Assembly: GCF_050624435.1 (NCBI RefSeq)
Contig: NC_134530.1
Span: 147,228,721-147,292,720 of the forward strand
DNA: 64,000 nt
Direction of reading: 5' to 3'
From: Tenrec ecaudatus
Lineage: Eukaryota; Chordata; Mammalia; Afrosoricida; Tenrecidae
The notes below the pieces were generated by a model. That model was given only the letters and a program-made list of their open reading frames with translations. It was not told where the DNA came from and searched no databases. Of the stretch, positions 33,590 through 44,089 are shown piece by piece (position 1 is the first letter of the stretch; each line of letters begins with the position of its first letter). The position numbers and the translations under genes were made by a program.

Positions 33590-34600
33590 AACTTATTTTT
33601 TCACGAAGTTTCCTGTGGTTTAAACCATGGATTTGGGGAATGGTACATTAGCATGGCTTCACTTTAAAGTCTCCAATCGCATTTCCACACCACAGAGTGA
33701 GCCTGTCTCTCATAGGCTGGTAGCCTGGCAACGCCTTTTCTTTTCTGTTGAGTGATGAAGGTCCTATTGGGCATTTATTTTCCACAAAAAAAAAAAGGTC
33801 CGGTTTCAGCATAGTTGAACACTTGCTGGGGAGCGAAACCCTGAACCTCCATGCCTTCAGCAAATTCAGCCGGGGATTTATCGGCTTCCTCTTTATTTGC
33901 ACTGCCGGTCCCCGCCCCACTACGCTGTGTCTGCCTGGCTTTGCGGGTTTTCAGACCTGCCATGGATGCTCCGCACCCGCTCCCGCAACGCTTTCCATTG
34001 ACTCACTGATGGAGGCTGGGGTCCTCCTCCCCGGATCACTGTCACCTTCCCGTTTCTGAGCCAAAGCACAATCCCTTTCAACCTCTAACGTGGCCTGGGG
34101 ATTTTTGTTTCTGGGTGAACAACTTCATCCCTTCCGCTACTTTCGCCGCTTTCATCACAGCCCCCCGCCCCCCCAAAAAAAAAATAAATAAATAAAACAC
34201 GTTGATAATGTCGCCTTAGCCATGTTGTAGTCAGACAAACGGCAACCCGATGCAGTGTCAGCGTGGTCTCAACGCTCAGGTTTCCTCTTGCCTTTCCTGC
34301 GGGATCACTGGCTTTCTTCGGAGCTAGGGCTATGATGAATAAAAACAAAACGCCAGAAATAAAATTAAAAAGCACAGTGAGGAATGTTCTAACTCACTTT
34401 ACGTTGTCTGAGTGAGAACAGCGCTTACGCCGGCAGCGCCTGCCCTTTGCGGCCGAGGCCAGGGGCGATGTGGTACAGGTGCTTTCAAGTCAGATTTTCA
34501 GTTCAACTTTCGAACAAAGTTACAAACACCAAGATCAAACTGCTGTTCACGTCGTGGAGAGTTCCTGCTTGGCGCCTTTGACAGCCAAGGCCTCGCGGCG
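33590..34600 (-). mobile_element. Tigger (pogo-type) DNA transposon remnant, minus strand
   Basis: The minus strand carries a broken Tigger transposase. Near 34340-34200 is the N-terminal part (APKKASDPAGKA, then TLTLHRV, RRHYQRV), which would hold the helix-turn-helix DNA-binding region. Near 33960-33770 comes ANKEEADKSPAEFAEG and GFAPQQVFNYAETGPFF, where the family's NADETG has become NYAETG, so the acidic residue is lost. Then EKALPGYQPMRDRLTL, CGNAIGDFKVKPC near 33740-33650. The C-terminus is missing. The region is CpG-richer than its surroundings. It is a long-dead mammal-wide element. Confidence 0.88.
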
Positions 34601-35471
34601 CAGTGGAAGCCCGGACCGTGACCGCATCAGGACTCCACATAATCGGATTTCAACACGAAATGTCCAGAAAATGTTGCATCAGAGCCGGAACAGAACATCC
34701 GAATCCAACCCCACGCGCGTGGTATTTGTAAACAAAAGCAATTCGTGTTCTAGTCAATGCATTCGTTGGCGTCGTTAGTACTTGTTTAAACCTTTTGAGG
34801 CTGTATTCCAAGTGTTTTGCTATAATTTCCTTAGTTTTTGTACTGTTTTTAGACTTTAAAAAATGGGTCCTAGGAAAGCACTTAAAAAAATAAAGCATTT
34901 TTTAGAAGAATCATCATGATAAGGAACTGGTTAACCATGTTATCGATATTGTTGATGATAATTTAGTAAATCCTTTTAGAAAACAGTTAAGGAAATGCCA
35001 ACAGCAGGCCACATTAGACAGGTTTTTGGGGGTTTTTTTAGGCCCTAGTGAAAGGGGGCAAAGAAGGGGGAGAAAGACTCCTGAAAAGCAGCTACCAGTT
35101 GATTTTTATGGAAGGGGATTCCCCTTCCAAACAGTAACTCTCTCTCCATCGGGCCTCTCCACATCCGTGTCCACAGATCCAGATCCTCATCAATCTCAAG
35201 GCATGGGCTACACTATAGTTGTTTAAAAAAATTTTTTTTAATGTTGTGTTTCTTTTTTAAATTACATTATTTAACTCTGAACTTATTTACTTTGAAATTT
35301 CTGTATAATGTTTTGTATAAAAAGGCAAGATTAGGGTAAAAACTCGGTGATTGAGAATGGATTCATCTGTTTTCAGGTATTTCTGATAGGAAAAATTGAT
35401 TCAGACTCAACTGCATCGCATGTGAACGCTCCTTCTAGAACAGATTAGCGTGGAGGTCCGGGGTTCGACTG
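34601..35471 (+). mobile_element. Internally deleted Tigger element with terminal inverted repeats
   Basis: The left end CAGTGGAAGCCCGGACC and the reverse of the right end GGTCCGGGGTTCGACTG agree at about 14 of 17 positions, as expected for Tigger termini. Between them is an ATG context ATGGGTCCTAGGAAAGC at 34863, giving MGPRKALKKIKHF. The sequence then jumps to what looks like the transposase C-terminus (NPFRKQLRKCQQQATLDRFL, about 34968-35027) and the 3' UTR. A central deletion removed the catalytic domain. It is followed by TA, the Tigger target. It points opposite to the neighbouring Tigger. Confidence 0.82.
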
Positions 35472-35499
35472 TATTTACTATCTGTGTAACCTCTGCTGT

Positions 35500-35640
35500 T
35501 ACTTAGCCTCTCAGATCGAGGTTCCCGTTCTACTAAGAGTAGATCACTACACCTATCTCTTTGGGCTCTGTGGTGATTTGGTTAGACAGCACTGTGACAT
35601 GCCCACTCACCATTTTCCCTAAAGGAGGATGAAAAACTAA
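35500..35640 (+). repeat. MIR fragment
   Basis: GTGTAACCTCTGCTG and TTACTTAGCCTCTCAGATC resemble the MIR middle; it is diverged. Confidence 0.55.
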
Positions 35641-35674
35641 AAGCAACTTTCTCTCTGAGTTTCCCAAAGACTCA

Positions 35675-36477
35675 CTGCCAACAAGTTCCTTCCAACTCAT
35701 GGTGACCCTCTAGGACAGGGTAAAACTGCCTCTGTGGGTTTCTCAGACTATAACTCTTTATGGGACTAAAAAAGCCTCTGGGGAGGAGATAAGCCAGTCA
35801 GCGTACGATGTAGCAATGATGAAAAATACAACTTTCCTCTAGTTCCTAAATGCTTCCTCCCTCCCCTTCCCCCCACCCCCAACTATCATGATCCCAGTTC
35901 TCTTACAAATCTGGCTAAACGAGAGGATGTACACTGGAACAGACAGGAACTGGAAACACAGGGAATACAGGACAGGTAAACCCTTCAGGACCAGTGGTGT
36001 GAGTGGCGACTGGGAGGGTAGAGGGCGGGTGGGTTGGAAAGAGGGAACCGATTACAGGGATCTACATGGGACCTCCTCCCTGGGGGACGGACAACAGAGA
36101 AGTGGGTGAAGGCCAGGGAGACGTCGGACAAGTCAAGATATGACAAAATATTAATTTATAAATTATCAAGGGTTCATGAGGGAGGAGGGAGGAAGGAGCA
36201 GGGAAGGAGGGGGGAAATGAGGACCTGATGCCAGGGGCTTAAGTGGAGAGCAAATGTTTTGAGAATAATGAGGGCAATGAATGTACAAATATGCTTCACA
36301 CAATTGATGTATGTACAGATTGAGATAAGAGTTGTATGAGCCCCTAATAAAATGATTAAAAATAATATTAATAAAATAAAAAGCCTCATCTTTGTCTCAT
36401 GGGGCAGCTGGTGGTTTAGAACTGCTGACCTTGTATTTAGCAGCCCAAAAGGTAACCACTAAACCACCAGGGCTCCT
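35675..36477 (-). repeat. AfroSINE-type SINE split by an L1 tail
   Basis: Left part 35675-35778: CTCACTGCCAACAAGTTCC to ACTCTTTATGGGACTAAAAA. Right part 36378-36477: AAAGCCTCATCTTTGTCTC to AACCACCAGGGCTCC. Together they form one reversed SINE. The L1 between them duplicated AAAAAGCCTC. Confidence 0.95.
35779..36377 (+). mobile_element. L1 3' end inserted into a SINE, 10-base target duplication
   Basis: Target duplication AAAAAGCCTC at 35769-35778 and 36378-36387. The insert has the L1 3' UTR landmarks (AAATGCTTCCTCCC; GAGGATGTACACTGGAACAG), the polypurine block at 36180-36215, and the end GCCCCTAATAAAATGATT with an A-rich tail. Confidence 0.95.
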
Positions 36478-36494
36478 GCCACCTGCCCAGTATA

Positions 36495-36692
36495 TCAAAA
36501 CCACCCAAACCACTGCCATCAAGGCAATTCCAACCCATTGGCCCTCTACACGGGACGAAGTAAAACCACTTTTTAAGGGTTTCAGAGATTGAAAATCTTT
36601 AAGGGAGTAGTCTCATTTCCCTCAGGTGGGTTTGAAATGCCAACCTTTCCATTAGTGGCCTAACTTTTAATCCACTATGCTATCAGGGCTCC
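36495..36692 (-). repeat. AfroSINE-type SINE, reverse strand
   Basis: ACCACTGCCATCAAGGCAAT, GTGGGTTTGAAATGCCAACC, and GCTATCAGGGCTCC. It is one of a run of same-strand copies. Confidence 0.92.
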
Positions 36693-36709
36693 TTAGATAG
36701 TATATTTTA

Positions 36710-36842
36710 AAAAACGTAATTCACTGTCATCGCGTAGATGCCTACTCATAGCAACCCCATAAGACAGTATAGGACTGCCCCTGTGGGTTTCTCAGACTGT
36801 AACTCTTTATGGGGATAGAAAGCCTCGTCTTTCTCCCTGCCT
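36710..36842 (-). repeat. AfroSINE-type SINE, reverse strand, head missing
   Basis: ATTCACTGTCATCGCG, ACTCATAGCAACCCCATAAG, AACTCTTTATGGGGATAGAAA; truncated before the head. Confidence 0.9.
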
Positions 36843-36871
36843 ACTATATAGTCAGTACTTAATTTTTTTTT

Positions 36872-37040
36872 TTTAATCACCGCCATCGAATCAATTCCAA
36901 CTTAGAGTGGCCTCATGTGTGTGGTGAAAACTGGGCTCCACAGGGCTTTCAAGGCTGTGAATGTGCTGAAGCAGTTCACCAGGCCTTTCTTCCAGGCACC
37001 TCTGGGTGGTTTTTAACTGCCAAACTTTTGTTTAGTAGGG
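36872..37040 (-). repeat. AfroSINE-type SINE, reverse strand, older subfamily
   Basis: CACCGCCATCGAATCAATTC, ACCAGGCCTTTCTTCCAGG, GGGTGGTTTTTAACTGCCAA. Confidence 0.88.
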
Positions 37041-37086
37041 AAGGGCCAGACCAGGGAGGCTTAGGTACTAATAGGTAGTTGGGGAG

Positions 37087-37288
37087 AAAAACTCACTGCC
37101 ACAGAGTCAAGGTCGACACATAACTACCTTGTAGGACAGGGCAGAACGGCCTCTGTGAGTTTCTGAGACTGTAACTCTTTAAAGGAGTAGAAAGCTCCAA
37201 CTTCCTCCCACAGAGTGGCTGGTGGATTCAAACAGCTGCTCTTGCAGTTAGCAGCCCAACGCAAATCCACTGCACCACCAGGGCTCCC
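37087..37288 (-). repeat. AfroSINE-type SINE, reverse strand, full length
   Basis: ACTCACTGCCACAGAGTCAA, TTGTAGGACAGGGCAGAACG, GATTCAAACAGCTGC, CTGCACCACCAGGGCTCC. Confidence 0.95.
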
Positions 37289-37439
37289 TTAATAGGTGGT
37301 AACTAATCGCTATTATTTTTATGGCCTCTGTTTCCTGAGTGTTTATAATCTCCTTGCAACATTTCGTGACAAACTGGCATTCTTATCCTTCCATGTGACC
37401 TCACAGAGGTGAAAATATATGGTCCAAAGAACCGATTCT

Positions 37440-37721
37440 ACCTGATGCAAGGGGCTTAAGTGGAGAGCAGGTGCTTTGAGAGTGATTGGGGCAGGGAATG
37501 TATGGATGTGCTTTATACAATTGATGTATGTATATGTATGGATGGTGATAAGAGTTGTATGGGTCCCTAATAAAATGTAAAAAAAGAAAAGAGGAGAAAA
37601 AAATGATTAGGGCAGGGACTGTACAGATGTGCTTTATACAATTGATGTATGTATATGTATGAACTGTGATAAGAATTGTATGAGCCCCTAATAAATTGTT
37701 AAAATTAAAAAAAAAAAAAAA
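37440..37721 (+). mobile_element. Short L1 3' end with the same doubled tail, 14-base target duplication
   Basis: AAAGAACCGATTCT flanks it at 37426-37439 and 37722-37735. Only the last 280 or so bases were copied: a first tail ending GTCCCTAATAAAATGT, the junction AAAAGAAAAGAGGAGAAAAA, then a second tail ending GCCCCTAATAAATTG and a long A-run. The layout matches the insertion at 31.2-32.3 kb. Confidence 0.95.
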
Positions 37722-37735
37722 AAAGAACCGATTCT

Positions 37736-38636
37736 TCTCCAAACAGGAAAACCTTCTGCCCATCCCTTCCCTAGAGTTTATTTTCTCTTCTCCAAGGAAC
37801 ATTTCCTTTGTTCTTAACTAGCCATTAATCATTAATAATCATGCCTCGTATTTTTAGTCTTCGCATATGCTGCAGGACAAGAAGCTTGAGAAGAAGATAA
37901 CGCAGGCGCCGTTATTACCACTCGCACACAGCTTTCGCACGCGGCCTGAGTGTGCACACCTAGACTGTGAGTGTGCAAAGACTTAGAACGCACAAACCAC
38001 ACACGCTCGCCTTACACTGTCTTCCCACCACCCAGACATTAGGACTCAGAGCTGGAGGCAACGAGAAAAAAAGAAGTGGGGTTTATCCTTCTCCTAGCTC
38101 TTCCTGTCCCTCCCAGGGGGGCAGCAGGACTTGAGAGAATGAAGGGCTGGCTGCCTATGCTGCCAGGACCTTGTCGTTTCTGCGAAGAGCCTATTCCTCA
38201 GCAGCGGGTGGCAGCAGCGCAGCATCTGACTTCTCGAAGACTCAAGCCTGCCAGCTCTCTGCAGCTCCCCAGCCCCGCCTGCTGGACCAGCCTAGCACTG
38301 ACACGCCATGGCCAGCCATGCCCTGATGGTCTCCTGGAGTCTCCACACCACAGGCCTGGGCCTGCTTTAGGGTGCAGGGAAAGCACTCCATTTCTTTCGT
38401 GGTCTTCGTGTAAATCTAATCCATAATTAAGTGAAATCTTTGTTATCTCTGACTTGCATTTCTCTCAAGTTGCATCCACAGGGAGACTCAGCCCCGACTT
38501 CCCTGCCACCCCTGTGGAAATAGGATTGATCCCCATTTCACCCATTTCCCACTTCACGCCAGGCCTTCCCTATGCACTTTAACCCCATCATTTCCTCCCA
38601 GCTTCTCTGTGTATTTCCAGCTCTTCCCAGGACTAC
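37736..38636. other. Unassigned DNA, mildly CpG-rich near 37.9 kb
   Basis: No gene or repeat is recognised. A small group of CpGs lies at 37,895-38,010 (GCAGGCGCCG, TTCGCACGCGGCC), too short for a CpG island. The 116-codon frame at 38076-38426 shows no domain. Confidence 0.45.
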
Positions 38637-38893
38637 AGTTGTTGTTTGGTGCTGGGGGGCCAGCTCCCACACAGCACCCACAGACAACAGCACAGAACAC
38701 TGCCCAGACCCATGCCCTTCATGCAGTAGTGACTATGTGTGAGCCCAGGGTTGTAGCCCATGGGTCCCTCCGTCTCTCTGAGAGCCCACCTCTTTTGAAC
38801 TGAGCCTCTGCTTTACCAAGCACAATGCCCCTTTCCAGGGACTGGTCTCTCCTGACAACATCGCCAAAGCATGGAGATTCTTGTGACCCACTG
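38637..38893 (-). mobile_element. RTE/BovB LINE 3' fragment
   Basis: CTCTGCTTTACCAAGCACAA, TTTCCAGGGACTGGTCTCTC on the + strand are the reverse of the RTE 3' region, as at 16.4 and 40.2 kb. Confidence 0.8.
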
Positions 38894-39074
38894 TCAGAGG
38901 TGAGGAACAAGGGCTTTGGGAGGGGACTGCTATAAATTTCAGAATGGGGGGGAGGAAGGGGGAGAATGCCAGCAGCCATCTTCCCCACCAACAGATGCAG
39001 AACACTAACGCCTAGAGAAACAGAGCAGCCACACAATCAGGTCTCATTCATGGGTCCACTCAGAAGTGTTGACT

Positions 39075-39272
39075 GGGAAAAAAGAATGATAATATTATAT
39101 AATAGATTAAGGGCTCAGGGGATGGCAGGGTGGGGAGGGAGGGGATAAAAGGGCGCTGATATCAAAGAGTTCAAGAAGAAAGAAAGCGTATTGAAAGTGA
39201 TGATGACAGAAGTTGTACAGTTATGCTTGATCTAATGGAACGTAATAATAACTTAAGCGCTCCTAAGAAAAT
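39075..39272 (+). mobile_element. L1 3' end fragment, older subfamily
   Basis: GGGGAGGGAGGGGATAAAAG, AAGAGTTCAAGAAGAAAGAA, TGATGACAGAAGTTGTACAG and the end GCGCTCCTAAGAAAATG resemble an L1 3' end of a different subfamily; a similar block lies at 54.9 kb. Confidence 0.6.
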
Positions 39273-39284
39273 GTTAGGAGAAGA

Positions 39285-39350
39285 AGCATTCACTGAGCAC
39301 CTACTATGTGCCTGGCTCTGTGCACGGTGCCGAGGAGACACCAACGAAGA
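39285..39350 (+). repeat. MIR/L2-type fragment
   Basis: CATTCACTGAGCACCTACTA followed by TGTGCCTGGCTCTGTGCAC is a common ancient repeat phrase. Confidence 0.65.
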
Positions 39351-40054
39351 CTCAGTCTGTGCGGCAGGTCTTCTGCCGGGCTCCTCCTCCCCTCCCTTCA
39401 TCCACCTTGGAGTCATTGGCTTCCCTCTGACATCTTGCCCTCTGCCCTTGTTGTTCTTACTGCACTGAAAACAAAGTCGTCTGCGTCCAGAACCCGCTCC
39501 AAGAACTTTCCCTGCTCCTCCTCCTCACCATAACAAACCCCTGGCCTTACCCCAAGGACACTTTCCTTGCAGCTCTCTTAAGTGGAGGCTGCTTCCTCCC
39601 ACATGAGCTCTATTTTGCAGCCAACAAGGGTGCATTTGGGGTCAGTACTTTCCCAGCATCCCCTGCCCGCTCCCCACTATGACTTCCCTACTCTTGTCTA
39701 AAGCCCTTCTCAGACGGAATGGTTTACTGCTCTCTACCTTTTCTTATTGCTGCCATTGTCCCTGCCCCAGACCATTTGATAACTGTCCCCATTTACCTCT
39801 AGGCATCGTCCTGAGAAATGTTACTGAGGCCCATCCATCCAATACCCCAGCCTCCTCCTAACCTGGCCTTGATCGATTCAAATCTCCTACCTGCCTTAGC
39901 AAAGTCTTCACTGATCCATTCTCAGCATACCTCCGACTCTCCAACGCTGGATCCCAACAACCTACTCTGGCCACAATCTTCCTTCCTTCCAACCCCACTT
40001 CAACCTCTGGCTTCTCTGCTTGTCTCCAGCATTTCCCAGTCATCCCAGCATTCC
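39351..40054. other. Unassigned pyrimidine-rich DNA
   Basis: No gene or repeat is confidently recognised; parts resemble degraded L2. Confidence 0.4.
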
Positions 40055-40345
40055 CAGTTAGTGCCATCGAGGCAGCTCCCCCTCACAGCCACCCTCTACG
40101 CAGCAGCAGGACGAAACGCTGCCCAGTCCTGCGCCCGCCTTACGATGGTCGCTATGTGTGAACCCATTGCTGTAGTTGATGGTTCCCTCTGTCTCACCGA
40201 GGGCCATCCTCTTCTGAACTGACCCTCTGCTTTACCAAGCACGCTCTCCTTTCCAGGGACTGGCCTCTCCTGACATTTCCATAATATGTGACCGTCTTGT
40301 CATCCTTACTTCTAAAGAGTATTCTGGCTGTACTTCTTTGAACTT
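40055..40345 (-). mobile_element. RTE/BovB LINE 3' fragment
   Basis: TTAGTGCCATCGAGGCAGCT, GACCCTCTGCTTTACCAAGC, TATTCTGGCTGTACTTCTTTG on the + strand are the reversed RTE 3' end. Confidence 0.85.
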
Positions 40346-40479
40346 AAATCGATTTTTAAAAATTTATTTCCAGTATCTCTCCCTCAGCTCTAGGCCTCAG
40401 CTCTCCAGAATTCAAGCCAGGCCCCTGACCAATCACTTAAAGGATTTCTCACCACCACTCCTCCCTCAGACCCCGGGTC

Positions 40480-40560
40480 CTTTTTCTTCTATCTGCAAAG
40501 CCTGGAACACCCTGACCTGAGCTAGTTCTTCCAGAACCTTCCCTGCTCTTCTGACTGGAT
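40480..40560 (+). mobile_element. L2 LINE fragment
   Basis: TCTGCAAAGCCTGGAACACC and the CTTCCAGAACCTTCCCTGC block match the L2 3' region; short. Confidence 0.5.
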
Positions 40561-40687
40561 TTCTATGACCTCACAGGAAAAGGGCCAGGTTCATCCAGCC
40601 TTTCCTAGTTTTTGCTCACTACCCTCTGCCATTTTACTCAAGGGTTGTTACAGATCTGCTCCACTCTCCCTAAGGTCTCAGCAGAGC

Positions 40688-40850
40688 CCTGGCGACATGA
40701 TGGGTGCACTGTGGGCTGCTTGCTATATGGACAGAGCAGTTCAAAACCTGGGAGCCACTCCATGGGAGAAAACTGAGGTTTTCTGCTCCTGTCCTATGGA
40801 ATCACCGTGAGTCAGAGTCAGAATCGACTGGATGGCAGCACGTGTTTCAC
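40688..40850 (+). repeat. AfroSINE-type SINE, diverged head
   Basis: GAGCAGTTCAAAACC, GAAAACTGAGGTTTTCTGCT, GAGTCAGAATCGACTGGATG. The tail is well kept, the head poorly. Confidence 0.85.
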
Positions 40851-41151
40851 TAAAGAACCAAACAAAGTGCCTCATTTCTTATCCCTTATTCCATAATTGT
40901 AGTTACTTAACCCCGTGCATCTACTTCCCGATGGCCGTCTCCAAGCTGAGGATGCTCTGCTCCCTCATCAGCCAGCTCCACCTGGGAGGTAGTGTATGTC
41001 TCCACTTGCCCTCTTGCATCCCAGCCGTCTGCCAGGGAAGCAAATGCCCGGGGCAGCCACATCTCCATTAGCCTGAGCCCAGAACGAAAGGCCCATCTAG
41101 CAGACCTGAACAGAACCCACAGCTCAGAGCCAAGGTAGCCCACACAGCCAT

Positions 41152-41647
41152 TGTGGTAGTTACGTAATCTGTGGTCACTTTGAGGCTTAAGAGTGAAAGG
41201 GTGGAGGTTAGCCTGTCAATCAGATCACAGCTTGATGACCTTGTTTGGAGGCACTAAGGAGATAAACAGCTCACTGGAGGTAGGACACGGGCTCACTCCC
41301 TGTGAGACATTCCTGCTGACAGGACACATGGAGCTACACTAGAGCCCTGGAGCTGAAGGAGCCACATGGAGAGCCCTGCCAGCGCTGAGATTCTACCGCT
41401 GCCACTGGATCCACAAGACTTTCCACCCTCTTGCCCGTGATCTTCCTGGATCTGGCATCATTGCATGTATTGCATGAGTTTGAAGAGGAATTTATAGATT
41501 GGTATCGATATGTGGGCTTAGATCAAATTTAGGGATTTAATCTGGACTGGGCTGGGGTGGTTTCTCAATATACAATTGCTCTTGTATAAAGCTCTTTCTT
41601 ATACACATATGAGTGTCCCTGAATTTGTTTCTCTAGTCCACCTGTTG
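41152..41647 (+). mobile_element. LTR-like interspersed repeat, complete copy
   Basis: It starts TGTGGTAGTTACGTAATCTG, has AGCCTGTCAATCAGATCACA, CTGCCAGCGCTGAGATTCT, TGTATAAAGCTCTTTCTTAT, and ends near TTGTTTCTCTAGTCCACC. It is the best + strand copy for defining the family. Confidence 0.85.
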
Positions 41648-42185
41648 CAGTATGCCATGGAATGGTAGGGTGTTGAAATGCAGCAAGATCTAACTAACCT
41701 GTAGCTGGGTATATTAAGAAAAAGAAGAGAAACACAAATTACCAAAATCAAGATTCCAAAGCTATGAAAATGGACAAATTTGTCAAAAAACAAATTATCA
41801 AAGCTGACCCAAAAGAATGAAAAAAATAACTGAATAGCCCTTTCTCTGTAATGTTATGGATATTTGACTTTGTAATTTTAAGACTTTCCACAGAGGAAAC
41901 GCTAGACAGTGAGTTTCGCTAATGATTCTACCTGTCACTGAAGGAAAACATGAATGATACCAGTTATGCACAAGCACCTTCACATGGTAGAGGAGGGCAC
42001 GCTTGCCAAGTTGTAGCCTTAAAACCAGACCAACGCATTACCAGAAGATACGACCAGACCAAAGGCTCCTATGAACATGGATTTAAAACCCCATAATAAA
42101 ATGGCAAAGGTATGTGGATTGGAATCAAAAGCAAATTCAAATTCCCACTGTGAGAAATGTAACCAAACCTTTAAAATAACAAAAG
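41648..42185. other. Unassigned AT-rich DNA
   Basis: No gene or repeat is recognised; short frames lack features. Confidence 0.45.
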
Positions 42186-42400
42186 AAAAGCCACTGCCAT
42201 TGAGTAGATTCCAACTCATAGAACCTATAGACTCCGATTCTTACGACTCTCTAGGACACCACAGAACTGCCCGCAGAGGGTTTCCACGGCAGTAAACCTT
42301 TATGAAAGCAGCAGGCTGCCTCGCCTTTCTTCCAGAGAGCAGCTGGTGGTTTGAACCACTAGGCTTTCCATTAACAACCCAATGCCTCACCCCCTGTGCC
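42186..42400 (-). repeat. AfroSINE-type SINE, reverse strand
   Basis: GCCACTGCCATTGAGTAGAT, AGGGTTTCCACGGCAGTAAA, GTGGTTTGAACCACTAGG, with a small internal insertion near 42230. Confidence 0.88.
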
Positions 42401-42565
42401 CCACAGACTACAAGACAAATTGAAGAAGACCTCAATAAATGGAGAGGTCTATTATGATGTTCATCAGATGGAAGTTATCATATTGCTAAAATGTATGTTT
42501 TTATTGACTAGGGTTATTAACTAACGTGTTTTATTCATTTCCTCTTCTGCATACTCAATGATTTG

Positions 42566-42748
42566 AAGGGGCCCTGATGGCACTGCCAGGTAAGCATTGG
42601 ATCACTAACCAGGAGGATGGCAGTTCAAACCCCCAAGTCACTCCACAGGGGAGAAAAGATGAGGCAGCCTGCTTTCCTAAAGGTCACAGTCTCAGAAACC
42701 CCATACAGGGTCGCTGCGAGTCAGAATCAAGCTCAATACCTGATTTTA
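42566..42748 (+). repeat. AfroSINE-type SINE
   Basis: GGGGCCCTGATGGCACTGCC, GGATGGCAGTTCAAACCCCC, ACAGGGTCGCTGCGAGTCAG. Confidence 0.92.
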
Positions 42749-42791
42749 TTATTATATTTTATTATTATTTGAACGTCCCCTTTCTTATCTA

Positions 42792-42982
42792 GGATCCCTG
42801 AAGGTGTGGCAGTGAGGCACTGGGCTGTGATCCTAAAGGGCAAAAGTTCGAAACCACCAGCTATCCTTCGGGACAAAGACAGGGCTTTCTACTCCCACAA
42901 AGATTGACAGTCTCAGAAAGTCACAGGGCAGTTCTGCTCTGCCCCATAGGGTCTCTATGAGTCAGCAGTGAATTTGGTCTCA
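42792..42982 (+). repeat. AfroSINE-type SINE
   Basis: GATCCCTGAAGGTGTGGCAG, AAAGTTCGAAACCACCAGC, CATAGGGTCTCTATGAGTCA. It follows the previous copy in the same orientation. Confidence 0.92.
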
Positions 42983-44089
42983 GGATTTTTTTTCCTTCTT
43001 ATTATCTATGAAGAGTCTAATGGCTATATTCTCAAGCTGTTTGGGGGAATATGAAGTGAAATGGAGAGGCTGGATCCACTGCCTGGCACATAGGAAGTGT
43101 TACTAAAGGCTAGTTCCTCTCTCCATGACTCTCTACTCTCCTTCCCACCACTTCCTCTACTCCCACCCCCAGAAGGAGAGCCAAGAAGGAGGGAGTGGGG
43201 CAACTTCTGAGCATCTCCCTCGCTTGCGCCTGACTCCTCCAGCACCAAGGTGGCCCTGCAGAGATGGGTGTTCCACGCAGGTGCAGTCACTGCAGAGGTG
43301 CTGCTAGTTGATGATGCAGCTGTCTGGGAACAGAAGAAAAGGAAAAATCCATTTACAAGGTCTATTTTTCTCCCCTCCCCAGGTGAGCAGGAGAAATAAT
43401 GGAATTCAAATTGGAATAGCCATAAGATAAAACTTCTGCCCACCAGGTGTTTATCCCAGTTCATAAAAGCAACTATTTGAAGGTAATGAAAAAACACTCC
43501 CTGTTGGGGAAGCAAATGGAACCACGTGTTTCTGAAAGCGTTTGAGAGAAAGCAGCAAACTCAGTGAGCAGAGAGCAGATGCATGTCAAGCAAGTTCAGC
43601 CACCTCGCTCACACATGATCCCCACAGTTGGGCTCCTGAAGAGTCTGGCCCTGGATTCATCCCACCACCAGGGAGCGGAGAGGTGGGCCTCATACTTCAA
43701 CCTCACAGGCTACTCAACCTTCAGTAGGATGTGGAAAGCCTCCCTTTATCTCTACAGCCACAACTGAAGAATTCAACTTTATTTCTATTTCTTTAATGCT
43801 GCCCCCACCTTGTTCTTTCTTTCTCTATTGTCCCTAAAGAGGAGCACACCATCTTTCATGGTTTAAAGAGTGTACTGCTAATCACTAAAAGAAATAGACA
43901 ACAACAAAAACAATAATGAAGGCATTATTTTTCTAACAAGCCTTTATATGTAGGGTGACCAAATGTCTCTGTTTACCCAGAATGATCCTGGTTTACACCT
44001 GTTGTCCTAGTATAAATATTAACAGCACCACCCTTGACTCTTAAAATAATCTCTATTTAGTCATAATGTAGGGGGAAAAGTGAGTATAG
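42983..44089. other. Unassigned DNA
   Basis: No gene is recognised. A 163-codon minus-strand frame (43024-43515) has no domain. A piece at about 43950-44050 (GGGTGACCAAATGTCTCTGT, GGTTTACACCTGTTGTCCTA) resembles an ancient interspersed repeat I cannot name. Confidence 0.4.

Noticed and set aside
37895-38010. Second CpG island near 37.9 kb
   Set aside because: CpGs are clustered over only about 110 bases in otherwise ordinary composition.
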